From positions 33,768-97,767 of the forward strand of contig NZ_JBHUOR010000033.1 in the NCBI RefSeq assembly GCF_042686175.1: 64,000 nucleotides of DNA, written 5' to 3'. This stretch comes from Kurthia populi. Lineage in GTDB: Bacteria > Bacillota > Bacilli > Bacillales_A > Planococcaceae. Positions 1 to 7,520 of this stretch are shown one piece after another (positions within the stretch are counted from its first letter, which is position 1; every line of letters starts with the position of its first letter). The position numbers and the translations under genes are program-made. A model generated the notes under the pieces. The model was given only the letters and a program-made list of their open reading frames with translations. It had not been told where the DNA came from and did not search any database.

Positions 1-1
1 G

Positions 2-1219
2 CTCGTGTTAGCGCTTGCGGCATCGATTGTCATTGCGAGTATTGACCGTGGGGTGCCATTATTTAAAGCATTGTTTAATCAGCGTGTTACAAAGCACGAT
101 AACTTTTTAAAACGCCAGCGCTTTACGCTAAAGGTACCACGTGAACAACTAACGCTAGAAGAAGCGGCCCGCGTATTAACAACGAAGCGCTACCGCGTTC
201 GATTAGAGGATAACGCGCTATTAGCCGAAAAAGGCCGTTTTGTACGTTTTGGCCCGTATATTAATCATGTCGGGCTACTGATTTTTTTAAGCGGTGTTAT
301 GCTTCGCCTCGTACCAGGCTTTTATGTCGACGAGGAGCTATGGGTACGCGAAGGAGATACAACGGCGATACCAGGTGCCGCGGGGTATTTCGTGGAAAAT
401 AAAGCGTTTATATTAGAAACGTATGACGGTGAACGTGTTGAAAATGCCGTGAATTCCGTTGCGAAAAAATACGAAACGAAGGCGGTCATTTATAAATGGG
501 ATACGCTTGCTGGTGATACTGCAAATCTTCAGGAGTTAAAGCAGGCATCCATTCAGGTCAATCATCCAGCGAAGTTTGATGGCTATGCGCTGTATCAAAT
601 GGATTATCGCCTCGATGAATTAAAAACGATGACCTTTCAATTAACGGAAAAAAAATCAGGTAAATCTCTTGGTGACGTAACGATTGATTTAGCCAATCCG
701 CAGCAGCGCTATGCATTAAAAAATGGCGCACGTGTCGAACTTGCGGGCTATTACCCCGACTTTGATGGCTTTGATGCAGATGGTGCCCCACAAACCAAAT
801 CGCCAAACCCCAATAACCCGGCCTTTTTATTTAACATGTATACAGCCGAGACAAAGCAAGGTGAAACGAGCTTTGTGCAAATTCAAAAGACGAGCGAGCC
901 TTTAGGGGAAACGGCGTATAAAATGGTCTTTAAATCAGCAGATACGCGGGATATTACAGGTCTTAAAGTACGTAAGGATGTAACCATACCCGTTTTAATT
1001 GTTGGGGGGATCATCTTTATGCTGGGCGTTATCATTGGCTCTTATATGAGTCATCGTCGCGTTTGGATAAAGCAGACACCAGAAGCCTATTTACTCGCAG
1101 CTCATGCGAATAAAGCAGGTTATGCATTTAAAAAAGAGCTTGCCGATATAACTGAAAAATTAGCGCTGCCTTCATTTGATGACAAGCGCGAAAAGGAAGG
1201 CGATAACGATGCTTCTTAG
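2..1219 (+). CDS. resB: Cytochrome c biogenesis protein ResB (5' end cut by window)
   Basis: ResB is a membrane subunit of the System II (Ccs/Res) cytochrome c maturation machine; with ResC it moves heme across the membrane and joins it to apocytochrome c outside the cell. Seen here: a hydrophobic segment at the window edge, another near residues 85-103, a large extracytoplasmic region, and a final helix at about 325-347 followed by a short basic tail. The family is usually about 540 residues and about 405 are visible, so the N-terminus lies outside the window and no start can be chosen. The stop overlaps the start of resC, and resD-resE follow, the usual res order. Confidence 0.93.
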   Translation, partial: LVLALAASIVIASIDRGVPLFKALFNQRVTKHDNFLKRQRFTLKVPREQLTLEEAARVLTTKRYRVRLEDNALLAEKGRFVRFGPYINHVGLLIFLSGVMLRLVPGFYVDEELWVREGDTTAIPGAAGYFVENKAFILETYDGERVENAVNSVAKKYETKAVIYKWDTLAGDTANLQELKQASIQVNHPAKFDGYALYQMDYRLDELKTMTFQLTEKKSGKSLGDVTIDLANPQQRYALKNGARVELAGYYPDFDGFDADGAPQTKSPNPNNPAFLFNMYTAETKQGETSFVQIQKTSEPLGETAYKMVFKSADTRDITGLKVRKDVTIPVLIVGGIIFMLGVIIGSYMSHRRVWIKQTPEAYLLAAHANKAGYAFKKELADITEKLALPSFDDKREKEGDNDAS

Positions 1220-2393
1220 TATTAGTAGTACATTATTATTCACAGCGTTTATTTGTTATTTAGTCGCAACATTGTTGTTTGGCGGTGCTGTTCATGGGAA
1301 GAAAGAGCAGGAGAAGCGTTCTCATTTGCGCTTTTCAAAAGCCGCCATTGTTGTAAGTATCATTGGCTTTACCGCAAATGTTGGCTATTTTGTGACGCGC
1401 TGGCTTTATACAGGGCATGCCCCTGTTAGTAATATGTTTGAATTTACGACGGCTTTTGGCATGTGTGTCGTCGGGGCCTTTTTAATTTTATATGCGTTGT
1501 ACCGCGTGCCATCGCTTGGATTAATTGCCTTACCGGTTGCGATTATTATTATCGCCTATGCGAGTATGTTTCCGCGCGAGGTAGCACCGCTTATTCCGGC
1601 ACTGAAAAGCTACTGGCTAACGATTCATGTGTTAACGACCGTGATTGGTGAAGCCATATTAGCGATTAGCGCCTTTAGTGGTCTGATTTATTTACTAAAG
1701 GTGATGGATGTATCCAAACGTTCGATGGAGCGCTTTTGGCTAGAATTTATCTTGTATACGCTCGTTGTTGTCATCGGTTTTGTGGCGATTACAAGCTATT
1801 TCAATGCGATAGGATACGAGGCAAGCTATACATATGTTGATAAGGAGGGCGAAAGTGCTGCGATTACGTATCACACGCCAGCGCTTATTGGCATGCATCA
1901 ATACGACGCACAAACAACAGACGCATTCGAGCCACTTGTTGAAGTACCAGCATGGATTAATGCGAAAAAATTAACGACGGTCATTTGGTCATTGCTTGCT
2001 GGGACCGTTCTATATGGTGCGCTACGCATACTTTTACGCAGACGACTCGCTGCGGTATTGCAGCCGTTCGTTCAAAAAACGACATTACCCCTACTTGATG
2101 AAATAAGTTATCGCTCAGTGTTAATCGGTTTTCCGGTCTTTACACTCGGCGCATTAATTTTTGCGATGATTTGGGCACAGGAAGCCTGGAGTCGTATGTG
2201 GGGATGGGACCCGAAAGAAGTATGGGCACTCATTACGTGGCTCTATTATGCCGCCTTTTTACATGTACGCCTATCGCGTGGTTGGGAAGGGAAACGCTCA
2301 GCTTGGCTAGCGGTTTTAGGCTTTGCGATTATTATGTTTAACTTAATTGCGGTTAACTTAATTATTGCAGGGCTGCATTCCTATGCCGAGTAG
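1209..2393 (+). CDS. resC: Cytochrome c biogenesis protein ResC (CcsA family)
   Basis: ResC is the multi-spanning heme-handling partner of ResB in System II cytochrome c maturation. The 394-residue product is almost entirely hydrophobic helices. It carries the tryptophan-rich WWD-type motif near the C-terminus (WGWDPKEVWALITW) and flanking histidines (TGHAP near residue 70, IHVLTT near 138, GLHSY at the end) of the kind that hold heme. I chose the ATG at 1209 because an AAGGAAGG ribosome site lies about 9 bases upstream; an upstream in-frame ATG at 1176 has no such site. The start overlaps the resB stop by 11 bases, so the two are translationally coupled. Confidence 0.93.
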   Translation: MLLSISSTLLFTAFICYLVATLLFGGAVHGKKEQEKRSHLRFSKAAIVVSIIGFTANVGYFVTRWLYTGHAPVSNMFEFTTAFGMCVVGAFLILYALYRVPSLGLIALPVAIIIIAYASMFPREVAPLIPALKSYWLTIHVLTTVIGEAILAISAFSGLIYLLKVMDVSKRSMERFWLEFILYTLVVVIGFVAITSYFNAIGYEASYTYVDKEGESAAITYHTPALIGMHQYDAQTTDAFEPLVEVPAWINAKKLTTVIWSLLAGTVLYGALRILLRRRLAAVLQPFVQKTTLPLLDEISYRSVLIGFPVFTLGALIFAMIWAQEAWSRMWGWDPKEVWALITWLYYAAFLHVRLSRGWEGKRSAWLAVLGFAIIMFNLIAVNLIIAGLHSYAE

Positions 2394-2402
2394 ATGATTT
2401 TC

Positions 2403-2431
2403 TTTTCATTTTGAAAGGGTAATTGTACAAT
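2403..2431 (+). promoter_or_regulatory. Possible sigma-A promoter for resDE
   Basis: TTTTCA (2403-2408), a 17-base spacer and TACAAT (2426-2431) lie in the 67-base gap between resC and resD. The -35 is weak. It would give resDE its own transcript in addition to read-through from resABC, as known in B. subtilis. Confidence 0.4.
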
Positions 2432-2460
2432 AGAAGTAACGCAATCTAGGAGGGATCAGC

Positions 2461-3180
2461 TTGGAAGAGCAAATTAGAATTTTAGTCGTGGACGATGAGG
2501 ATAGAATCCGTCGTTTATTGAAAATGTATTTAGAACGAGAAGGATATGAGGTGGACGAAGGTGAAAACGGTGTGCAAGCTGTTGAAATGGCTTCAGCCCG
2601 TGATTATCATGCCATCGTGTTAGATATTATGATGCCAGAAATGAATGGCTTAGAGGCGTGTGCCGCAATCCGCGAAACACAAACAACGCCAATCGTTTTA
2701 CTGACAGCTAAAGGGGAAGAAGCAAACCGTGTCGAAGGCTTTGAAACAGGCGCTGACGATTACATTGTGAAACCATTTAGCCCACGTGAAGTCGTGTTAC
2801 GTATTAAAGCGATTTTACGCCGTTCTGCTACAACATCGCCAATTTCAACAACGGCTTCATCAAAAGATTTAGTCGTTTTTAAACATTTAACTATCGACCA
2901 TGATGCGCACCGCGTGACAGCAGATGGTACCGAAGTAAACTTAACACCGAAAGAGTATGAGCTACTATACTTCTTAGCGAAAGCGCCGGACAAGGTATTT
3001 GATCGTGAGCAACTGTTAAAAGAAGTATGGCATTATGATTTCTTCGGCGATCTTCGTACAGTAGATACGCATGTGAAACGTTTACGTGAGAAATTAAATC
3101 GCGTATCTGAAAGTGCAGCGAAGATGATTGTTACAGTATGGGGCGTTGGCTACAAATTTGAGGTTGTAGATGAAGATTAA
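2461..3180 (+). CDS. resD: Response regulator ResD (OmpR/PhoB family)
   Basis: Cytoplasmic transcription regulator that, when phosphorylated by ResE, activates genes for aerobic and anaerobic respiration. Residues 1-120 form a receiver domain with acidic pocket D11/D12, phospho-acceptor D55 (VLDIMMPEMNG) and K104 in the DDYIVKPF motif. Residues about 135-235 form a winged-helix DNA-binding domain (LTPKEYELLYFL and TVWGVGYKFE). The start is TTG at 2461, placed after a strong AGGAGGG site; no ATG fits. It overlaps resE by 11 bases. Length (239) matches the family, and position after resBC supports ResD rather than another OmpR-type regulator. Confidence 0.95.
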   Translation: MEEQIRILVVDDEDRIRRLLKMYLEREGYEVDEGENGVQAVEMASARDYHAIVLDIMMPEMNGLEACAAIRETQTTPIVLLTAKGEEANRVEGFETGADDYIVKPFSPREVVLRIKAILRRSATTSPISTTASSKDLVVFKHLTIDHDAHRVTADGTEVNLTPKEYELLYFLAKAPDKVFDREQLLKEVWHYDFFGDLRTVDTHVKRLREKLNRVSESAAKMIVTVWGVGYKFEVVDED

Positions 3181-4960
3181 CGTTTGGAATAGTATTGTCG
3201 GGAAGCTATGGGGAACCATATTGCTTCTCGTTTCATTTGTACTGTTTGTTTTTACAGTACTGATGCTTGAATTTCTAAACAACTACCATACACAGCAAGC
3301 TGAAAAAAACTTAAAGCAAGAGGCGGCCGTCGTCGCGCGTATTATGGACGACCACCACTATTCCGTAAAAGAAACAAAAAGTATTTTATCGGATATTATT
3401 AGTGACGAAACGAATGCACTCGTTGCTGAAAAACAAGGTGATGTCGTCATTTCACTACAGTCTGGTGAAAATCGACAAGCCATTCGAGATGAAATTACAC
3501 AGTCGGAGAAGTTAAATAAGGCATTTACATCAAAGACACCGGTTATTAAAGAAATGATGCTGCCATCGTCGACTGAAAAAAATAAAAAAGAATCGTATAT
3601 TGTGATGGCGTATCCAATTGAAACGACATCGGCTGAGCATGGCGTCATTTATATTTATCAAAGTCCAGATGCCATTCACCGTACGACCGAGCAGACGACA
3701 AAAATTGTTTTCTTAGCAGCAGCGATTGCGCTCGTTTTGACGACGCTATTTACGTTCTTCCTATCATCGCGTATTACACGTCCGCTACGAAAAATGCGTG
3801 AAGCGGCGTTTGATTTAGCGAAGGGGAAATTTGATACGAAGGTGCCCGTTTTTCAAAACGATGAGATTGGGCAGCTTGGCACAGCCTTTAACCAAATGGG
3901 TCGTCAGCTAAAACATCATGTTGAAGTCATTAATCAGGAGAAAGAACAACTCTCAAGTATTTTGACGTCAATGACCGATGCGGTAATTACGTTTAATAAG
4001 GACCGTACTGTGTTATTAAGCAATCCACCAGCGGAGCTATTGCTACAAGATTGGTTCCTAAATAAAGGCAGCGATAGTGAAAAGCCACTACCAATTGAAA
4101 TCTATCATATGCTTGACCATGTGCTTGAGCTTGAGGAGCAGTTAGAAGAGGAGCTTGAAATTGATAGCGTGTATTACATCATTTCAATTAGTCCTCTTTA
4201 TAGTGCGAGCAATAAGGTACGCGGCGCGGTAGCGGTCATTCGTGATCAAACGGAAGAGCATCGCCTTGAAAAACTGCGTTCCGATTTTATTGCCAATGTA
4301 TCGCATGAGCTACGAACACCGATTTCGATGTTACAAGGCTATGCAGAGGCAATCGTTGATGACATCGTGCAAGATGAGCAAGAGCAAAAGGAAATCATCC
4401 GTATTATTTACGATGAATCACAGCGCATGGGCCGTCTTGTAAATGATTTACTGGACTTAGCACGTATGGAATCAGGGAATATTACATTATATGAAGATGT
4501 TTTCCCAATCAATCCAACCTTTGAGCGTATTACGCAAAAATTTGTGCAGCGTGGTCGTGAAAAAAATATTGATGTATCGTTTGAATCTACGTTTACGAAT
4601 GAGGCGACGCTACTTGTCGACCAAGACCGCATTGAGCAGGTGCTGACGAATTTAATCGATAATGCTATTCGCCACACGCCAAATGGTGGGCATGTGAAGG
4701 TGCTTGTTGACCAGCAAGTGAACTTTGCGCGTATTCGCGTGCAAGATGACGGGGCAGGAATTCCAAAAGAGGACTTGCCGTATGTCTTTGAGCGCTTTTA
4801 TAAGGCGGATAAAGCACGTACACGCGGCAAGGCGGGCACAGGACTTGGGCTTGCCATTGCACGTAATATTGTCGAAGCACATAAAGGTCGTATTTTAGTT
4901 GAAAGTACGGTCGATGTAGGCACGACATTTATATTCTATTTACCATTAGAGCAAATATAA
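3170..4960 (+). CDS. resE: Sensor histidine kinase ResE
   Basis: Membrane sensor kinase that phosphorylates ResD in response to oxygen or redox state. Domains in order: helix 1 at about 12-35, an extracytoplasmic sensor loop, helix 2 at about 178-200, a HAMP linker, a PAS-like region at about 260-370, the dimerisation/phosphoacceptor domain with H379 (NVSHELRTP), and a GHKL ATPase domain with N box (NLIDNAIRHTP), G1 (DDGAGIP) and G2 (GTGLGLAI). It starts within the resD stop, so the pair is translationally coupled. Its 596 residues match ResE. A hairpin terminator follows directly. Confidence 0.94.
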   Translation: MKINVWNSIVGKLWGTILLLVSFVLFVFTVLMLEFLNNYHTQQAEKNLKQEAAVVARIMDDHHYSVKETKSILSDIISDETNALVAEKQGDVVISLQSGENRQAIRDEITQSEKLNKAFTSKTPVIKEMMLPSSTEKNKKESYIVMAYPIETTSAEHGVIYIYQSPDAIHRTTEQTTKIVFLAAAIALVLTTLFTFFLSSRITRPLRKMREAAFDLAKGKFDTKVPVFQNDEIGQLGTAFNQMGRQLKHHVEVINQEKEQLSSILTSMTDAVITFNKDRTVLLSNPPAELLLQDWFLNKGSDSEKPLPIEIYHMLDHVLELEEQLEEELEIDSVYYIISISPLYSASNKVRGAVAVIRDQTEEHRLEKLRSDFIANVSHELRTPISMLQGYAEAIVDDIVQDEQEQKEIIRIIYDESQRMGRLVNDLLDLARMESGNITLYEDVFPINPTFERITQKFVQRGREKNIDVSFESTFTNEATLLVDQDRIEQVLTNLIDNAIRHTPNGGHVKVLVDQQVNFARIRVQDDGAGIPKEDLPYVFERFYKADKARTRGKAGTGLGLAIARNIVEAHKGRILVESTVDVGTTFIFYLPLEQI

Positions 4961-5002
4961 AAACACGAGTAGCGACAAAATCGCTACCCGTGTTTTTTTA
5001 TA
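4961..5002 (+). terminator. Terminator after resE, shared with convergent GNAT gene
   Basis: Stem of ACACG-GTAGCG pairing with CGCTAC-CGTGT, followed by a run of T on the plus strand. It sits at the end of resE and overlaps the 3' end of the convergent acetyltransferase gene. Confidence 0.8.
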
Positions 5003-5367
5003 ATTTTTTTTAAATGCTCAGAGCCAGTCTGTGGGAAATGTCGCCGTACATACACTTCCTTAAAGCTGAATTTCGTATAATAATGCGGTCCTTGAAAGTC
5101 GAATGTCGATAGCGCCATAAACTGACAGCTCTTTTGACGTGCCAGCGCTTCCGCTTCTACTAAAAGCGTTTCACCATATCCTTTTTTGCGGTAATATTCA
5201 TCAACGATTAAATAAACAATTAGCATCCACTGACCGAAAATCTCGCCCGCAAGCCCGGCAATGAGCTGTTCGTTGTCGCAAATTGTAATTGTAAAGTCAC
5301 GCTGTGCGCTTCGGTCAATAAAGTGATCATTATGCGCACGTAATTTTTGGTGAATAGCCTCACGCAT
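4984..5367 (-). CDS. GNAT-family N-acetyltransferase
   Basis: A 127-residue GCN5-related acetyltransferase; the substrate cannot be told from sequence. The central part shows the fold's signature: a beta strand (MLIVYLIVDEYYR) leading into the acetyl-CoA pyrophosphate loop RKKGYGETLL at about 60-70, then the alpha-3 helix, strand QFMALSTF and the C-terminal Y-Y-F segment (HYYTKFSF). The ATG at 5367 has a GGAGAAAA site about 10 bases upstream. The gene is convergent to resE and divergent from the FMN riboswitch. Small GNATs of this type act on amino groups of metabolites or protein N-termini; nothing here narrows it. Confidence 0.8.
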   Translation of the reverse strand: MREAIHQKLRAHNDHFIDRSAQRDFTITICDNEQLIAGLAGEIFGQWMLIVYLIVDEYYRKKGYGETLLVEAEALARQKSCQFMALSTFDFQGPHYYTKFSFKEVYVRRHFPQTGSEHLKKIIKKHG

Positions 5368-5478
5368 GGCACTATTTTCTCCGATTGAAATAAACGGGTT
5401 TATTCAATTACCTCGCGCAAGGTATACCCGAAAGTTTAAGTCTTAAAAAAAATTATCTCGAATTTAAAGTAGTTGCAC

Positions 5479-5507
5479 TTTACAAATTCCAAGTTGTTAT
5501 GTATGAT
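5479..5507 (+). promoter_or_regulatory. Sigma-A promoter upstream of FMN riboswitch
   Basis: TTTACA (5479-5484), 17-base spacer, TATGAT (5502-5507). Transcription would begin near 5514, about 20 bases before the riboswitch aptamer, as expected for an FMN-controlled leader. Confidence 0.7.
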
Positions 5508-5532
5508 AAAAGTGTAAAAAATAATAATATGA

Positions 5533-5664
5533 TTCATCTTCGGGGCAGGGTGTAATTCCCGACCGGCGGTAAATAAACAGTATTGTTTAAAGCCCGCGAG
5601 CCGTAAAACGCTGATTCAGTGAGACTCTGGAGCCGACAGTATAGTCTGGATGGGAGAAGGTGAA
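5533..5664 (+). ncRNA. FMN riboswitch (RFN element)
   Basis: Leader RNA that binds flavin mononucleotide and ends transcription of ribU when flavin is plentiful. Conserved RFN parts are visible in order: the closing stem TTCATCTTC (5533-5541) with GAAGGTGAA (5656-5664), the GGGGCAGGGTG block, CCCGACCGGCGGT, AGCCCGCGAGC, TGATTCAGTGAGACTC, and GCCGACAGTATAGTCTGGATG. Downstream, CCTTATTCTCCC (5718-5729) is complementary to GGGAGAAGG of the aptamer (5652-5660) and overlaps the left arm of the terminator. It can therefore act as antiterminator when FMN is absent. Confidence 0.97.
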
Positions 5665-5726
5665 GGTACAGCACTTAAACGAGCAATTTTGCTTATTAAG
5701 TCGCTTATTTGACGATGCCTTATTCT

Positions 5727-5762
5727 CCCTTATGTTGCGACTGCACATAAGGGTTTTCTTTT
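5727..5762 (+). terminator. Riboswitch-controlled terminator
   Basis: CCCTTATGT (5727-5735) pairs with ACATAAGGG (5745-5753), followed by TTTTCTTTT. It lies between the RFN aptamer and ribU and is the expression platform of the FMN riboswitch. Confidence 0.9.
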
Positions 5763-5840
5763 ATAAATGGCAACTACAAGTAAGTAAGCTGCATCTTTCC
5801 TTTTTGTGAAGTGAATCGCACAAAAGGAGTGCTTTGACAA

Positions 5841-6425
5841 ATGAAAAACACGAAATTACAAAAAATGACAGCTGTTGGGATGCTGTCAGCAATCGCAGCA
5901 TTACTCATGCTGTTCCAATTCCCACTACCACCGTTTCCAGCCTTTTTGCAAATTGATTTTAGTGACGTGCCAGCATTGCTTGCAACCGTTACATTAGGAC
6001 CCGTAGCCGGTATTGGCGTTGCGTTCTTTAAAAATGTCATCAATTGGTTTATGCAAGGAAGCCCAACAGGTGTACCAGTTGGACATATCGCAAACTTTGT
6101 AACAACGTTATTATTCATCATGCCAGTGTACTTCATCCAACGTCGTATGAAATCGAGAAAGGGTTTAACATTCGGTTTAGTGACAGGAACAGTAACAATG
6201 GCAGTAGGCATGAGCTTACTAAATTACTTCGTATTTATGCCGATGTACAACTATTTCCTAAACATGCCTGTTGATACAGGTGCTGTTTTAGTGAAATCAA
6301 TCGCAATTGGGATTTTACCATTTAATATTTTAAAAGGTGTTATCCTAACAGTTGTTGTCATGGTGTTATTTAAAGTGTTACACACATGGATTGAAAAACA
6401 ACAACGCTTGCACTTAAGTAAATAA
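5841..6425 (+). CDS. ribU: Riboflavin transporter substrate-binding subunit RibU (ECF S component)
   Basis: RibU (FmnP) is the membrane S component that captures riboflavin and works with the shared energy-coupling factor ATPases and T protein encoded elsewhere. The 194-residue product has about six hydrophobic helices. It shows the family's conserved region after helix 1, rich in prolines and ending FSDVPALLATVTLGP, and a C-terminal helix followed by a basic tail. Identity is supported by the FMN riboswitch just upstream, the usual control of riboflavin uptake genes. The start at 5841 follows an AAAGGAG site. An adjacent terminator makes it a one-gene transcript. Confidence 0.93.
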   Translation: MKNTKLQKMTAVGMLSAIAALLMLFQFPLPPFPAFLQIDFSDVPALLATVTLGPVAGIGVAFFKNVINWFMQGSPTGVPVGHIANFVTTLLFIMPVYFIQRRMKSRKGLTFGLVTGTVTMAVGMSLLNYFVFMPMYNYFLNMPVDTGAVLVKSIAIGILPFNILKGVILTVVVMVLFKVLHTWIEKQQRLHLSK

Positions 6426-6427
6426 TC

Positions 6428-6461
6428 AAAAAGAGAGTCGTTACTACGGCTCTCTTTTTTA
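6428..6461 (+). terminator. Terminator after ribU
   Basis: Stem AGAGAG-T-CG pairing with CG-G-CTCTCT, with flanking A and T runs, starting three bases after the ribU stop. Confidence 0.8.
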
Positions 6462-6479
6462 CATAATGGGGGAATTCGC

Positions 6480-6698
6480 TTGGTAACCGGTATACGCTAT
6501 AGTTTACTAGTGGGACTTATTCTTTTTATTGTTGTTGATGTGTTTTTAGAAAAACCGCTTATTACTCAATCGATTGAATGGATCGTCTTTGTTGTGCTGC
6601 TCTTTTTAGCGGTAGAGGCATGGATAAAGCATTATCGTTTCATTACCATTGCCTTCATGGTGTTAGCGCTAGCGCTTTTCTTTTTAAAATTAGTGTAA
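6480..6698 (+). CDS. Small hydrophobic membrane protein, unknown function
   Basis: I do not recognise this 72-residue product. It consists of two to three hydrophobic helices (about 7-22, 32-48 and 54-71) joined by short loops with a few charged residues, so it is probably an integral membrane protein. The start is TTG at 6480 after a GGGGGAA site; no ATG or GTG fits better. It follows the ribU terminator with no clear promoter of its own and is followed directly by a dispersed palindromic repeat that could end its transcript. Coding status rests on the ribosome site, the clean length and the helix pattern. Confidence 0.6.
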   Translation: MVTGIRYSLLVGLILFIVVDVFLEKPLITQSIEWIVFVVLLFLAVEAWIKHYRFITIAFMVLALALFFLKLV

Positions 6699-6706
6699 CG
6701 AAAAAC

Positions 6707-6837
6707 GAGGCTGGGACAAAACACAACATTTTCCTTTTTTAGTGTTCGCAACGAAAAACCGGAACCGCGCTACCGCGCAATTCCGGTTTTTCTTATGCTC
6801 ATATGAACGGTTGTTTGTATACATATGTCCCAGCCTC
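6707..6837 (+). repeat. Dispersed palindromic element, copy 1
   Basis: About 131 bp bounded by a perfect 12-bp inverted repeat, GAGGCTGGGACA (6707-6718) and TGTCCCAGCCTC (6826-6837). In the middle is a GC-rich hairpin with AAAAACCGGAA (6754-6764) and TTCCGGTTTTT (6781-6791). Other conserved blocks are TTTTCCTTTTTTAG, GTTCGCAA and CTTATGCTCATATGAACGG. It lies between a plus-strand gene and the convergent bioY gene and has T runs on both strands, so it may end transcription from both sides. It contains no reading frame. Related copies lie at 26.5, 48.7 and 63.8 kb. Confidence 0.9.
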
Positions 6838-6844
6838 TTTTGTA

Positions 6845-7399
6845 TTAAACCGTTTTCGTTTCAAGCAAACGGATTTTTACTAAGCGTTCACGTACAATCG
6901 CGCCCACCCAGCCGGCAATAACGGCTTTTAGTAAGCCTACAATGATAAATGGTACCGTGCCTGACAGTACGGCTTTCATCCATGTTAAATCTGCCAGTAC
7001 TTTTAGCCAAGCTGTCCCAAAGGCGAGTGTAATAACCATACCTAAAATATTAGCGATAATGGCCTGTGCTTTTGAATAACCAAACTTTTTAAAGTAAAGT
7101 CCCATCGCCAGTGCTTGCACGATAAAGCCGGCAATATAGCCACCTGTTGGCCCTAAAATAATGCCAATGCCTCCAGTCATACCGCTAAAGACCGGCAAGC
7201 CGATAGCACCAAGTAATATGTAAAGTAGTACGGATAATGTGCCATAGCGTAGGCCTAGAATTGTGACCGCTAATCCGACGGCTAATGTTTGGCCGGTAAT
7301 CGGAATTAATGGTAACGGAATCGTCAGCTGTGCGAAAATCGCAATAATGGCGGCAAATAGTGCGGAAACAATCCACATTTTTAATTTATGATGTTGCAT
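6845..7399 (-). CDS. bioY: Biotin transporter BioY
   Basis: BioY is the S component for biotin of the energy-coupling factor transporter family. The product (184 residues) is a six-helix hydrophobic protein with the family's typical pattern: LTIPLPLIPITGQTLAV near the N-terminus, then GAIGLPVFSG and GPTGGYIAGF around residues 62-95. I chose the ATG at 7399 because GAAGGGG lies about 8 bases upstream; the in-frame GTG at 7408 directly touches that site. The promoter is embedded in a BirA-type operator (7454-7480), which fits biotin-dependent repression. Confidence 0.94.
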   Translation of the reverse strand: MQHHKLKMWIVSALFAAIIAIFAQLTIPLPLIPITGQTLAVGLAVTILGLRYGTLSVLLYILLGAIGLPVFSGMTGGIGIILGPTGGYIAGFIVQALAMGLYFKKFGYSKAQAIIANILGMVITLAFGTAWLKVLADLTWMKAVLSGTVPFIIVGLLKAVIAGWVGAIVRERLVKIRLLETKTV

Positions 7400-7453
7400 A
7401 AACGACACCCCTTCGTTTGGAATGACTTTATCATAGCGAAAGAGAACATTTTC

Positions 7454-7480
7454 GTCAACCTTTTTTTATTATAGGTTTAC
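7454..7480 (-). promoter_or_regulatory. BirA (biotin repressor) operator overlapping the bioY -10
   Basis: Read on the minus strand, the half-sites GTAAACC and GGTTGAC are separated by 13 bases, and the spacer begins with TATAAT, a perfect -10. Known Bacillus BirA operators have GTTAACC and GGTTAAC half-sites with the same kind of spacing over the promoter. bioY is the first gene downstream, and a full-length BirA with a DNA-binding domain is encoded at 56 kb. Confidence 0.85.
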
Positions 7481-7481
7481 T

Positions 7482-7520
7482 AAAAAGAGTTCAACTACAT
7501 CGTAGTTGAACTCTTTTTTT
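7482..7520 (-). terminator. Terminator after the LysR-type gene
   Basis: Perfect 12-bp stem GAGTTCAACTAC (7487-7498) and GTAGTTGAACTC (7502-7513) with a 3-base loop and T-rich flanks on both strands. On the minus strand it ends the LysR gene and insulates the bioY promoter from it. Confidence 0.85.
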
